From: Meandrina meandrites | Taxonomy: Eukaryota > Cnidaria > Anthozoa > Scleractinia > Meandrinidae | Assembly: GCA_963693305.1 (NCBI GenBank) | Contig: OY855913.1 | Coordinates: 22,301,614 to 22,365,613 of the forward strand | Length of the DNA stretch: 64,000 nucleotides | Reading direction: 5' to 3' | Shown: positions 41,423 to 64,000 of the stretch, one piece after another | How the letters are laid out: every line of letters begins with the position of its first letter | How positions within the stretch are numbered: the first letter of the stretch is position 1 | The notes under the pieces: generated by a model | The model's input: the letters and a program-made list of their open reading frames with translations, nothing else | What the model was told of the DNA's origin: nothing | Databases searched by the model: none | Translations under genes and position numbers: made by a program

Positions 41423-41891
41423 AATAGTTTGAGGCAATAGGGTGATAGAGGGCTCTATATACTTATGTAGAAAGCAGTTTTAGTGAAATTTATTCGACTG
41501 AGCTTATCTTTATCAGGACAGTATGGATACACCTGTGTATAAGATGTTACGAAAACATGGCATGTTGAGATATATGTTAGTCTAATGCATGAACTGCATT
41601 TTAAAAAAAATAGTTAAATTTTCAGTGATGGTTTTATATTCACTATTATTTCGTATTTCTGTTAACAGCGTATCTCTGTTAACGTTTATTACACATCAAT
41701 TTCTGTTGTATAGACAACAAGTGTGTCAAATTGCCATGCAAATTTAGATTTAAATTTGGCATCTTATTTCTAATTTCCATTTTCAATAACGAACAAGAAG
41801 AATTTCTATATTGCGTGTCTGCAAAAATGTCACAACTTAACTCTTAGTATTTTTTTCCCTCATAACAAATGACAAACTATTTGGGCTTTCT

Positions 41892-41975
41892 TATAAAAGA
41901 GCGTCCTGGTTTGGATATTCCTTGTCACAGGAAAACAGATGGTAAACTTTCAGTAGACGCATTAATTAATCCTAG
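41892..41975 (+). promoter_or_regulatory. TATA box and 5' cassette of GPCR-6
   Basis: TATAAAA at 41892-41898, followed by the same GGATATTCCTTGTCACAGG cassette as GPCR-5, 207 bp before the ATG. Confidence 0.6.
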
Positions 41976-42098
41976 ACGGTGAGTAGACTAAAACTCCTTG
42001 ATCTCCTTATTTCATCAAAGATCAAACTATCTTGTGGGCTGGGAAAGTGTCAGCGGAACAATTTTTACGTTCAGTGTTTTCTTGGAAAGTTTAATATA

Positions 42099-42978
42099 AT
42101 GGATAAAGCTGATGTTCTCTATCCATCGTACATCGTTAACTGTGTTTTAAACGCCTTCTCATCCTACACTGCTGTCATGTTGAACATTGTCACAATTCAC
42201 GCAATGCGAAAAACGTCGTCGTTGCCAAAGCCGCTAAAAACATTGCTCCTGAGTCTTGCTGTTTCTGATCTTGCTGTTGGTTTAGTGGCGCAACCTTTAT
42301 ACATCGCATGGCTGGTCAAGTGGTTACAGCAAAACATTGAAAGCACTCCAGGTGATACTAATATGCGACCGCTTTTTATTGTGATGAGGCTGTTTTCTTA
42401 CGCTTCGCTTTTCTGTGTTTTAGCCACAAGTGTAGACAGATTCTTGGCAATTCATCTTCATCTCAGATACCAGGAACTTGTGACTCACAAGCGTGTTGTT
42501 GCTGTGGTGATCTCAATATGGCTGTTAAGTACATTAGTTTCGTCCATAAATTCCAAACAATCCTATATGGTTGTCTTCGCTGTTATTTTAGGTCTTTGTT
42601 TTATTTGTATAACCATTATTTATCTCAGGATTTATATAGCCGTAAGACGCCATGCAAACCAAATTCAGGCCCTACAGGTACAGCAAGGAACTCAGAATGA
42701 CGAAATGACGAATTTTTGCGAGGTCGATGAAATCTGCAGTCGGTACTTTTTACGTATATCTCGTATTTGTGATCTGTTATTTACCTGCATTCTGTTCAGT
42801 GGTTACCTTTATCATAGTCAGTAAACCAACCACTGCTCTAAAAGATTTTAGATTGTATTCATGGACTTTGTTATTCCTTAATTCATCTTTGAACCCCGTT
42901 ATTTACTGTTGGAAGATGAGGCACATTCGACACGCTATCATGGACATGCTGCGAAATATCTTTCCAAGTCACGACTAA
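42099..42978 (+). pseudogene. GPCR-6: receptor gene with a one-base frameshift
   Basis: The first frame (from ATGGATAAAGC at 42099) covers TM1-TM5 with LAVSDLA and DRF, then derails at CEVDEICSRYF and stops at 42824. The +1 frame from 42727 continues KSAVGTFYVYLVF, CYLPAFC, NPVIYC and ends FPSHD at 42978. The siblings have AATTTTGCCAGG where this copy has AATTTTTGCGAGG (42711 on), one extra T in a T run. Apart from this the gene is intact, with promoter and AATAAA at 43171. It is either a young pseudogene or a sequencing/assembly slip in a homopolymer. Confidence 0.85.
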
Positions 42979-43254
42979 GGACGAAACGCCTCAGAAATAT
43001 GCTAAATACATTAAATAACAAACTGGAAACCTGGTTCTGTGAAGAAAATTAGCCTAAAATGCAAATGAACGGCACAAAATGTACAACGAACTAAGGAACA
43101 TTTTTATGCGCTGTTGTTTTCGTTAGTAAAGTTTTATTATTCGTATTTATCTTTCTGATGTAAGTAAGGAAATAAAACCTGTTTATATGCTTGAATTTTT
43201 TGACGGTAATAAGTACTGGTAAAACTTTCACCTCTGTCAGTCTTAACATCAAAC

Positions 43255-43380
43255 CGTCCGAGTACATGTATTGCAGGGATGGGTAAGCGCCCACCTTCCT
43301 TCGATGGGTCTTGGTTTCGATTCCGACCGGAAGTCACAAGTGTGTTTGTCCGGTTTTCCTCTCGGTAAAAAGCAACATTC
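43255..43380 (+). mobile_element. Decayed tRNA-derived SINE downstream of GPCR-6
   Basis: GGGTAAGCGCCCACCTTCC and TTGGTTTCGATTCCGACC align with the SINE heads after GPCR-3 and GPCR-5, but the A-box is eroded. Confidence 0.6.
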
Positions 43381-43539
43381 CCAATAAATTCCAGTTAGCT
43401 CACGATATATGAAAAAAAACTTACAAGAAAACAGAAATTTCATTCTATGTCTTAAATAAAAAAGTTGCTGAAGTACCATGTGTTGAATTGCTAACTCTTT
43501 CATTTATTTATTTTTCATCTCTACAAGCGTCTTTTCGTT

Positions 43540-44806
43540 CTTTGCCCATATGCGGGCCAAATAAAGTATAATCACTCATTCTCTCGAAAGTTCGAAATAT
43601 TAATCCCTTTTAATGACTGTAATACATATCTTTTATTATTAGTTCTAAACATTTAATGGTACATCAAGAAAATATATATATCCTTTAATTCAAAATAGTT
43701 TTTCTCCTCGTGCTTGACAATGAGTTGTGTCGATATTTTCATAAGACGTTGATCGCCGCTCGACACTGTGCATGCAGTGGAATATTCGCACACGCAACTT
43801 ACTGCGGAAATGCAATAGCGTCGCGTTTCTGTACTAAACAGTGAACTTTTTTGCCTGACCAAATCATTTTACCAACTTTGCTACTAATATTAACTCCAAT
43901 CTCCAGGGTTTTTAATTTTCAAGGGAACCTCTATCTAATTAGCTAATTTTCTGACAGACATTTTGAACTCATATGTATTCAATAAATATTCAACTGTCAC
44001 CTTAGTCGAAATTTAAATTCGGCATTTTTACTTTTTATTGACGAGAAATAAAAACTTCAAAAATACCTTTTTTGAAAAAAGAAAAACATCAAAACTAAAC
44101 TTTTGTCTTACGTTTTTCTCCTTCTAACACGTGGTTTAATAAATGAGTGAGTTATTTGGGCTGTCAGGGCGATCAGCAGATCTAAATGTAATCAAGAATA
44201 CATTGGGCTATATTGCTGTCTCTGAGGCCATTATATTTTTGAAAACTCCCTCCAAAATAATGTCACAGTTATCGTACCAAGGCGTGGACCAAACAGTTAC
44301 ATTTTTGAGGCGATTATATAAAAACAGGAAATCGTCCCTAATATCCACTAGATAACGACTGGACGACTTGGATGCACCGGCGTGTAAGCTGTCACGAAAA
44401 CATGGCGTGTTGAAATTCATTAATTAAGAAATAAACAGCTTTACATTCGACTGATGCATGTACTACATTTAGAAAAAATAGTTCAGTTTTCAGTGATGGT
44501 CTAATTTTAATTATTTTGTTTCTTATTTTTGATGACAACGATTGAGAGATGAACAGTAGGCTTTGAGAAAACGGCGTAGAAATTTGTTAAGCGCGGTAAA
44601 TTGGAATGCAAATTTTAATTTTAATCCGCCATCGTACTTGTACTTTTCATTTTTAATAAATAGCAAGGGGAATTTCAATATTGTGCTTTTGAAAAAAAAA
44701 GAAGTCAAAACTAAACTCTTAGTTTTATTTTTGTCCTGTTAACAATGGGAAATGTCAAACTAAAAGTGTCTCACTTGGACCTATTAATTAAAATAGCGTC
44801 CTGGTT
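43540..44806. repeat. Upstream block of GPCR-7, duplicated with 33740-35147
   Basis: Shares long stretches in order with the region before relic 3, including GAATATTCGCACACGCAAC, CAGATCTAAATGTAATCAAG and TTGGAATGCAAATTTTA. No gene is supported. Confidence 0.65.
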
Positions 44807-44895
44807 TGGATATTCATTTTCACAGGAAGCTACAAGAAAACAGCTGCTAAATTTTGTTCACGCAATTAAATAATCCTAGAAAGGAAGTAGACCAA
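44807..44895 (+). promoter_or_regulatory. 5' cassette of GPCR-7 (TATA box eroded)
   Basis: GGTTTGGATATTCATTTTCA and GAAAACAGCTGC with ATCCTAGAAAGGAAGTAGACC. Where GPCR-4 to GPCR-6 have TATAAAA this copy reads TTAAAATAG. Confidence 0.45.
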
Positions 44896-45012
44896 ACCGC
44901 TTGATCCACCATATTTAAGCAAAGAGATCAAACCATCTTGTGAGCTGCGAAAGTGTCTTCACCAATTTAACAATAGAAACGTTAAGTGTTCTTGGAAAGT
45001 TTAATGTCAGTA

Positions 45013-45894
45013 ATGGATGAAGCTAATGTCCTTTATCCATGGTACATCGCTAATTGTGTTCTTAACGCCTTCTTATCCTACACTGCAATCATGTTGAACA
45101 TTGTAACAATTCACGCAATGCGAAAAACGTCGTCGTTACCAAAGCCTCTAAAAACATTGCTCCTGAGTCTTGCTGTTTCTGATCTTGGTGTTGGGTTAGT
45201 GGTGCAACCTTATTACATAGCATTGATGGTCAAGTGGGTACAGAATAACACTGAAAACAATCCAGTTTACACAATGGAGACCACCTCCGTAATAGATGTG
45301 TTTTACTTCGCTTCGTTCCTAAGCATCTTGGCCATAAGCGTTGACAGATTCTTGGCAATTCATCTTCATCTCAGATACCAGGAACTTGTGACTCACAAGC
45401 GTGTTGTTGCATTAGTGATCTCAATATGGGTGCTCAGTGCATTAATTTCGCTATTTAAGATCCTTATTAACATACCTTCCCTGAGAAAAGTTATGGCTAT
45501 TATTTTCGGTTCTTATTTCATTTGTACAGCAGTTATATATTACAAAATTTATATAGTCGTAAGACGCCAAACAAACCAAATTCAGGCCCTGCAGTTACAA
45601 CAAGAATCGCAGAATGACGAAATGACAAATTTTGCTAGGTTAAGAAAATCTGTAGTCGGTACATTTTACGTATATCTCGTGTTTTTGGTTTGTTATATAC
45701 CCGGTTATTGCTCGTTGTTTATTTACATTGTGGATCCTCAACCAAATACCGCTGTCGAGGGGTTTTTACTGTACGTCTGGACTCTGATATTTCTTAATTC
45801 ATCTTTGAACCCTGTTGTTTACTGTTGGAAGATGAGACACATTCGACACGCTATCATGGTCATACTGCGCAATATATTTCCAACTCAGAACTAA
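45013..45894 (+). CDS. GPCR-7: single-exon rhodopsin-like receptor
   Basis: 293 residues from ATGGATGAAGC; an upstream in-frame ATG at 44986 is possible, but siblings start at 45013. LAVSDLG (TM2), DRF (after TM3), CYIPGYC (TM6) and NPVVYC (TM7) are present. NNTENN keeps the first-loop glycosylation sequon. TM3 is shorter than in the siblings (ETTSVIDVFYFASFLS). The tail is short (NIFPTQN). AATAAA at 46017-46022 followed by ACCATACAGCTGCTTG matches the 3' element of GPCR-1 and GPCR-2. It is the last copy of the array in this window. Confidence 0.9.
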   Translation: MDEANVLYPWYIANCVLNAFLSYTAIMLNIVTIHAMRKTSSLPKPLKTLLLSLAVSDLGVGLVVQPYYIALMVKWVQNNTENNPVYTMETTSVIDVFYFASFLSILAISVDRFLAIHLHLRYQELVTHKRVVALVISIWVLSALISLFKILINIPSLRKVMAIIFGSYFICTAVIYYKIYIVVRRQTNQIQALQLQQESQNDEMTNFARLRKSVVGTFYVYLVFLVCYIPGYCSLFIYIVDPQPNTAVEGFLLYVWTLIFLNSSLNPVVYCWKMRHIRHAIMVILRNIFPTQN

Positions 45895-46022
45895 GGAACG
45901 TTTCAGTTAAATGAACAGTAATATAACTTAGAAAAGTAAAGATAATTGTTTTATATGTTTTTTTTTCCAATGTCTGTAATTCTTTACTATTTAACATTTT
46001 CATGTAATTTACGTCGAATAAA

Positions 46023-47455
46023 ACCATACAGCTGCTTGCTGCGAAATCTTTGTTTTGATAGCGATGCGTATTGCTAAAACTTTCGCAATAGTCTGGAGCA
46101 ATCTGAACTGACTAAAAACACAGGGGAAGCCTTGCTCAGAGAGACCTTCGGCTACGTACACCTACCCCATCCTGTACCCTCCTTTCGTCTTTTTTGCGTT
46201 CGACGAAGGAGAACGCTTCCTAATCCGGAAAAAGTTGAGATTTTTGGGCTTTCTATGTATGGTTATCAATTTGGCTCCCCAGAAAATTTTTCAGGGGCGA
46301 ATGACGTCATCCCCATGGCATGTGCGTGTTTCGCTGTTTGGAGTGATTTCTCACGACAAAATTGCCCTCTGTTATGGTATGTTATCGCTGCTGTTTGGAG
46401 GGTTTTCATCCAAGGAAGAAGCATTTTAATCAACCACCGAACGTCGTAAAAGGAGTGGAAACCGAGTAAGTCGATTCGTTGTTTTATAGGCAAGGTAAAC
46501 CAGCGTGTTTACATGCAAAACGATTCACAAAATTAGCTAAAATTACAAATTGTTAGCATTTCATGGAAAACGAGTGAGTAGAATAAGGATCAAAATTGTT
46601 TTATCGCTTCTTTGAATTTGTATTGTATAGTTATTCGCAGAATTTATAGGCATTTTGATGAGGAAATCATTATTGAATATTGTGAGTCTATTGAATATGA
46701 ACGAAAAGTTGATGTGCTGTCACTGCCTCGATCTATTTTCAAATGGAGGTGAAAGTATTTGTAGAAGTCTGTGGAGTTTTAGAAGTTGTGTAGTGTCAAA
46801 AGATAACAACTAAAGTGAAATAAATAAATCATTATTTGTCGTGTACATGATAATTCATTTCTATTCCATATCAATTTTAGTGTAAAAGAAATGAATGCAA
46901 ATTGTCCATTCATTTATGACTTTGTACGTTTCTGCTTTGTGAATGTCACATGAAGTGCTAGGAGCGACTTCTATTCACTTTACTTTACAATATTCTGACA
47001 TCAATGAGAATTATTTGCCGTTCCATTCATTATTTGAGGTTCTTTTTGACCTTTGGCAAACAATTACTGCTATGATCATTTGAATGGCTTCACCCAATTT
47101 ACGATAACATAGCTTGCAAGCAAAGAAAAATTCTGCTTTAACATATCAAGAACTGCCACAGTGTCACATTTTTTAAACAGTTTATCAAACCCCTTTGAAA
47201 AAAACACAACCCATTTCTTGATGCGACAAATTCCAGTTTATTTTGCAGACAGATGTTCTTTTGGTTCGTCACGCAATCTTTCATCCAAAACGTTGTGTGA
47301 TGAGATTCCTCTTTCACTTAATATCCTCATCGCTCGATTTGAGGCATATTAAATGGCATAGTTTGCCGACAATCTTGCTCTTTTGCTACTACCTGACTAT
47401 CCATCTTAGGTCGAACGCACTCCCCTAATCGCTGATTACTACTAGTTTTAATTTA
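46023..47455. other. Gene-free spacer
   Basis: ORFs up to 105 codons (46132-46449) overlap in several frames and carry no motif. Nothing I can name. Confidence 0.4.
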
Positions 47456-47459
47456 TATC

Positions 47460-49245
47460 CTCTTCTATAATTTTTGGGCTTCTTCGCTTCTTCTCATGAT
47501 GACGCTGATGTCGCAGAATCGGTTTCTAAGTCCATTGAGATCGACTTTTCGACTTTTTCAGTTTTCGACTGGTTTTGGTTAAAATTGTCTCCTCTTCTTT
47601 TTGGGTCTCTCTGTTACTTCTCACGGCGATGATGCCATAGAATCGGTTTCTGAGTCAATCGAGAGCGAATTTGCGAGATTTTCAGTTTTCGACTTTTTTG
47701 GCCAAGTTGTGTCCTTCTTTTTGAGCTCCTTTGTTTGTTTTCATGATGCAACAGAATCGACTTTAGACTTCTCCGCTACTATTCATGCCACTGACGCCGA
47801 GGAATCGGCTTGTGGATCGATTTAGAGCGAATTTGCGAATTTTTCAGTTTTCGACTTTTTGGGTCAAAATTCTCTCGTTCTTCACATGTCCTAGGCTCGA
47901 TTTCAAGCCGTTTTGTGAGCCCGCGTTCCTTGCCCCAAAACGGTTGGAAATCGAGCCTACTCATGCCACTGATGCCGCAGAATTGCTTTGAGTAGATCGA
48001 GAGCGAATTTGCATCTTTTTCAGTTTTCGTCTTTTTGGGTCAAATCGCCTTTTCTACTTTTTTCGGCTTCTCCGCTTCTTCTACTGCCGCTGATTCCACA
48101 GAATCGGTTTCTCAGCCGATCGATATTGAATTTGCGACTTTTTCAGTTCGACTTTTTTGATCAAAATTGTGTCCTCTTCTTTTGCTTTTTCTTTCGCTTA
48201 TGCCTCAGAATCGGTTTTTGAATCGATTGAGATAGAATTTGCTACTTTTTAAGCTTTCGACTTTTCGGTCAAGATTTTACTCTGTTTTTGGATTTTCGTT
48301 TGAAAGCAGGATTAGAGCGATTTGCAACATTTTCATGTTTTCGACTTTTCTTCTTCAATTTCGAATTCCGTTTTTTGTTTTTCTGGGTGAATTCGCTAAA
48401 TGTCTCTCACCTAAGAATCGGCTGTTAGGCCGTATTTCGGTGAATTTCCAGCAATTTCATGTATTCGACTTTTTTCTTTAATTGCCGTTTTTGAGTGAAT
48501 TCGCTTTCTCTCCTGCCTGCCACAGAATCAGTTTTCAAGCCCGGATTACGAGGATTTGCAACATTTTCATGTTTTCGACTTCGTTCTTCAATTTCCGTTC
48601 TTCGTGTATATTTTATATTATATATTTTGTATTTATGTTATTATTGATATATTATATATTTATTTTAATTATTTAATATATATTTATATTTCTTAAGCCG
48701 TTTTTGGGTGAGTGGATTTGCGCTATTTTCATGTTTTCGTTTTCTTCAATTTCCTTTTTTCCTGTTTTTTAGCACGTTTTGAGTGGATTTGCACCAATTC
48801 CATGTCATCCGACTTCACACGTATATTTGACCGAATTTACTGTTTTCGAGTTTTTTCTTCAATTTCCGTTTTTCATGTTTTTCGGGCGAATTAACTTTCT
48901 CTCTCTCCTTCTCCACAGAATTGGCAGTTTAGAGTGGACTTGTACCAATTTCGTGTTTTCGACTTTTTCTTCAATTTCCATTCTTCTTGTTTTTGGGCCC
49001 AATTTGCTTTCTCTCTTCTCGCTAAATATGTTTCTTTTAAAAAACATATATCCATTTCTTAAAAGAAATGGATTTGCACTATTTTCATGTTTTCGTCGTT
49101 ATTCTTCAATTTCCGTTTTCCTCTTTCACTCTTTTCGCGGAATCGGCTTTCCAACACGTTTTGAGTGGATTTGCACCAATTCCATGTAATTCGACTTATC
49201 CGTATTTGTGATTTCTGTTTTCGCACTCCTCGGGACGCCTTCCTT
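47460..49245. repeat. Degenerate satellite-like array, 1.8 kb
   Basis: CAGAATCGGTTTCT-like and TTTTCAGTTTTCGACTTTT-like segments alternate roughly every 110-220 bp (for example 47515, 47638, 47760, 48097, 48208, 48523, 48916, 49138). CATGTTTTCGACTT variants dominate the second half. An AT-only stretch interrupts at 48600-48695. Many overlapping Phe-rich ORFs result; none resembles a gene. Confidence 0.75.
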
Positions 49246-49251
49246 CCGCTC

Positions 49252-49560
49252 TGAACATTCAAACAATAGAAATCTCTATAAGCAAAATGGTCCACCTTGA
49301 AGATGGCCAGTTTGGGCAATATTTAACTCATTACCAAATTTCTAGTGTTTCAATATTCATGCGTAAATATCTCCACAAAAAGGGGGATTTCGCGTACAAA
49401 TCTTTTGCACAGAGAGGAAATCCCCTCTGAATATTGAAACAATAGAAACCATTAATGAGTAAAATTGTCAACGTTAAAAATGACCAATCTTGGCATTCTC
49501 TGACTCATTAACGAATTTCTATTGTTTCAATATTTGTGCATAAATATCTCCGTCAAAATG
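49252..49560. repeat. Two tandem hairpin units (MITE-like)
   Basis: TTCAAACAATAGAAATC is followed by AATTTCTAGTGTTTCAATATT (inverted), and the pair recurs as TTGAAACAATAGAAACC with AATTTCTATTGTTTCAATATT. The direct parts ATATCTCC(A/G)(C/T)(A/C)AAAA match over about 60 bp. Confidence 0.6.
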
Positions 49561-49784
49561 GGGAATTCCCAGTCAACTGTGAACGCGTTCGATACGTTGT
49601 TAGTCCGTCTGTTGCGTGCGTCAATTGTTCGTCTTTTTGAAAGAGTTTCAATGCTTGTCTTCTTTGTACAAGTAACGTGAGTCTTTTACTGTTTCGTCAA
49701 TTCTACGCTGGGGTACCCAACGTAATGCAGTTTATATAGAGCGGTTTTTTCTTGAGTGTCAAATGTAATTCGCATTTCCTTTCG

Positions 49785-49935
49785 CTTGGTGATTGGTTTA
49801 AAAAAGCTTTCGCCACTTTCTTAACCAATCGGAAGTACAACCAAAACCAATCCTCACTCGCGCACGTTTTCCCGCGCTTCGCACCGACTACATGTATTAG
49901 CTTCGTGTTTTGATTGGTTCCCTGGATTGTGTCTT
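49785..49935 (-). repeat. CCAAT-box-rich interspersed repeat, copy 2
   Basis: On the minus strand GATTGGTTTTGG, TCCGATTGGTTAAGAAAGTG and AAACCAATCACC follow a CGCGGG-rich stretch, in the order seen at 17690-17835. Confidence 0.55.
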
Positions 49936-51905
49936 TTGTGATTGGCCAGTGATAACTTCGGTTCTGGTTTTTCGATTCTCAAACGAAAATCGCTCAATCA
50001 GGCAACAAGCAGAGGTTATGTAGTTTCATTGCTTTTTATTACTTTTTATGCGTCTAACTAAACATACAAAGTAAAATAAACAAAACAACCAACCCGACAG
50101 CCTTATGGGAACATTTCTTTACCATCTCTTCAAATGAACCGATCCTGATAAAATCGTCACTGAGTGCTCTTTAATACACTCATAACCCAAAATAAAAGAA
50201 ACATAAACAATATCTCGAGCTCGCTTATTGAACACAAATACTTGGAACGCGAGCTTTACCCTCTCATCGCGCGTTTTCGTCACGCAATGGTCGGCCGTTT
50301 TCGTCACGCAATGGCCGCACGTTCAACCCAGGTTATGCGTTTAAAACTCTAAAACGCAATTCTATACATGTGGCGTTTTCCTTCCACAAAATTACACAAG
50401 TTGATAAAGCGTTTGAATGTACAGACAATTGAGCTCAGGAAAATCTTCATTGTTATTTACATCAAATTACTATCCACATCAACTAATGGCTTGTACAATA
50501 GTATTAAAAAAATAGCTTTAAACTCTGTATCCATACAAATTGCATGCAATTCATTACCTCGTATGAGCATTAATTATTCTTATTATCGCAATCAAAAATT
50601 ACAAAATTTCATGCACAATGTTCTCGTGTTTATGAGATTGAGAAACAAAATTCCATTGAAGACAATTCAAACGTTTTCTTGAAGACAACAAATTTGAAAA
50701 GATCTATGATTATCATCAATTTGGCACCAGGCCTTCACTTCCAGCAAGTAGAAGTCTTGAATTAACATTTCTAAACACCAAGAGTAAGAACCACTAATCT
50801 GTCTGCAAAGGCGGGAAATATCTGCACAAAATACGACCTACTAATTTGGCGAAAACATGAAATTTTACCGAATTTAAAGACGCTTTGCAAATACTTAAAG
50901 TGTATATGACATGAAAAATATTTTCCGCTTATTTGAAAGGCCTTTTGAAATACAGAATGGCGTTTTTCTTTTTGAAATATCTTTTTTCGTTCCAGAGATA
51001 TTGTCATTTTTGTATTATGCAAATTAGATAAGTGATGACGTCATAAGATTTGCAACTAAAAATTATAAAATACTGAATAAAAAATATCTCTGGAAATATT
51101 GAAGCAGTGTTCTTGAAACTTGGCACCACAAATGTGCATCACCAAAGGAACAAAATGACATCATATGACGTCACGGCAGCCATATCCAAATTCCAAAACA
51201 AAGAAACGGCGGCCATATTGGTGTACCATGCCATTCCTCCTGGAATTTAATTCTATTTTTATGCAGAAATCGTCTTTGGTTTTAGTAAACCAATATGGCC
51301 ACTGGTCACGTGAGTGCAAACGCTCTATACAAACGATTGCGTAAAGCTGGTTGGACTACATTAGTCCAAAATATGACAAATTCAAAAGCATTACTTATAA
51401 AATCAGGGAAAATAACCTTCAAGAGAAGACCTGAAAAGTCAAATAACTGTATTTAACCATCAGCTGGTGTGCATATTAGTGTCTTTCCTTGAAGCCGCTC
51501 GAGTCAAAAGCACATTCTTTGACATCAGTCAGTAATTAAGTTAAGAACTTGAAGACAAATCGTTGACCTATCCATTCCTATTATGTCCACAACGTAGCAA
51601 GAAATGGTGCTGTGAAGCAAGCAAGATTCTTGTAATCTTCGCGTCGTTTAAATGCCACTCAAAAGTCCTTTCCACGTCCTTGTAAACAAATCAACGACTC
51701 CCTCAAGTGCACGTGATACATTATTTCCTCTTTGGCCAGTAGACGCATTCGTCTATAGTGTTGTAAATTCGTAAGAAGAAAATCTTCTTCATTCATTGGT
51801 TAAATTAAAATATAGTTCATTTAACATTTTTCTAGCATTTTTAAATGTTCTCGCCGCATCTCCCTCGCAGGGCTGGGCGAAGCTTATTCGAGTCCTAATT
51901 TTTCA
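49936..51905. other. Gene-free DNA and FAK 3' flank
   Basis: No gene is supported. The part next to 51906 should be FAK 3' UTR, but I see no clear AATAAA on the minus strand. TGATGACGTCAT (51034) and ATGACGTCACGGC (51166) lie in a region that may be a repeat. Confidence 0.4.
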
Positions 51906-63432
<11,527 letters not shown>

Positions 63433-64000
63433 CTGTTGAAAACAAACATTGAAAATAACTATTATCAAACTTAAGATGTGGCAAAAAAATGATGAAAATG
63501 AGAATGACAAAGCATACTTATTACTGACACTAGTAGCAATGTAACAATGGACATGGGCCAGGGGGAGGTACTCCCATATAGGGTAGGGTCTTAAAATACA
63601 GGGCATTGTCCTACACAGGGTCGGTATTAACTAAAGGTTATTTTGGTCCTTAACAGGATCAGGGTTTTAAACCCCTAGCAGCACCCCAATACCCAAACAT
63701 GGGTCAAGGTGACATTATAACAATTATTAAAGAAACGACAGTGTCTAAGCAGAATGTTCAGTGTCAGAGCAGTACAGTATATCCACAGCTTGTCAGTGAT
63801 GCATAAGCACCTTAGTTTATAACAAAGTTTTCTATTCAGCCAAGATTTTGGAGTGATTTTCAACAATGGTAAACACACTGCAAAGCATTCTGTCTTTAGT
63901 AACAGCCAAGATACTACTCTTATCAGTTGAGTATGCGACGAGGGATGTTTCGCACCCTAGTTTCACCATTAAAACGTACTCTGCTGTTGTCAGGGGTGAC
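63433..64000 (-). other. FAK intron (incomplete) at the window edge
   Basis: I looked for the glycine-loop exon that should precede the VAIK exon and did not find it. The region holds a diverged GGGGGAGGTACTCCCATATA-type MITE relic (63555-63690) and otherwise nothing. Confidence 0.5.

Noticed and set aside
44143..44355. 70-codon ORF starting MSELFGLSGRSADLN
   Set aside because: The duplicated copy at 34087-34330 is broken by indels and a CT run, so the frame is not conserved between copies.
46132..46449. 105-codon ORF
   Set aside because: Several overlapping frames on both strands, no motif, no paralogue and no splice context.
47460..49245. Cluster of Phe-rich ORFs that could suggest a membrane-protein family
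   Set aside because: All are short, overlap in different frames and follow the repeat units rather than codon structure.

Overview
The window looks like nuclear DNA of a marine invertebrate, most likely an anthozoan cnidarian (coral or sea anemone). This is inferred from three things: AT-rich DNA dense in short inverted-repeat transposons and tRNA-derived SINEs, a spliced focal adhesion kinase (FAK) gene, and a tandem expansion of short single-exon class A GPCRs. Nothing in it looks prokaryotic. Species assignment would need a database search.

Layout. 2-514 (+) is the 3' terminal coding exon of a TRPC-like cation channel. 1.1-9.1 kb is gene-free and packed with transposons, including a 4,048-bp near-palindromic element flanked by TTAA (5012-9059). 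9.6-46 kb (+) is a tandem array of rhodopsin-like GPCRs: six intact single-exon genes (11220, 15828, 21269, 32541, 38937, 45013), one copy broken by a single-base insertion (42099-42978) and three relics (about 9665, 13111 and 35148). The copies share a 5' cassette (some with a TATA box about 200 bp before the ATG), a shared 3' polyadenylation element and, for four copies, a decayed SINE downstream, so the duplicated unit included its flanks. One receptor (38937) is a recombinant of two neighbours, and one (15828) ends in a C-terminus supplied by a transposon-like repeat.

The array is split at 23.3-31.7 kb by a nested mobile-element locus. A non-LTR retrotransposon ORF is cut in two by a 7,080-bp Ginger-type DNA transposon (TGTT...AACA termini, 4-bp duplication ACAG, integrase plus OTU protease). 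That transposase gene is itself interrupted by a 414-bp MITE and by a 1,500-bp element carrying a RecQ-like helicase remnant, each with an exact 9-bp target duplication.

46-51.9 kb has no supported gene but holds a degenerate satellite-like array (47.46-49.25 kb). 51906-63432 (-) carries the 3' 16 exons of a FAK (PTK2) orthologue: most of the kinase domain, the proline-rich linker and the complete FAT domain. All splice phases agree and sum to 1,971 nt (656 codons plus stop). The FERM domain, Tyr397 region and glycine-rich loop lie beyond 64 kb. FAK introns hold several MITEs, SINEs and a fold-back element.
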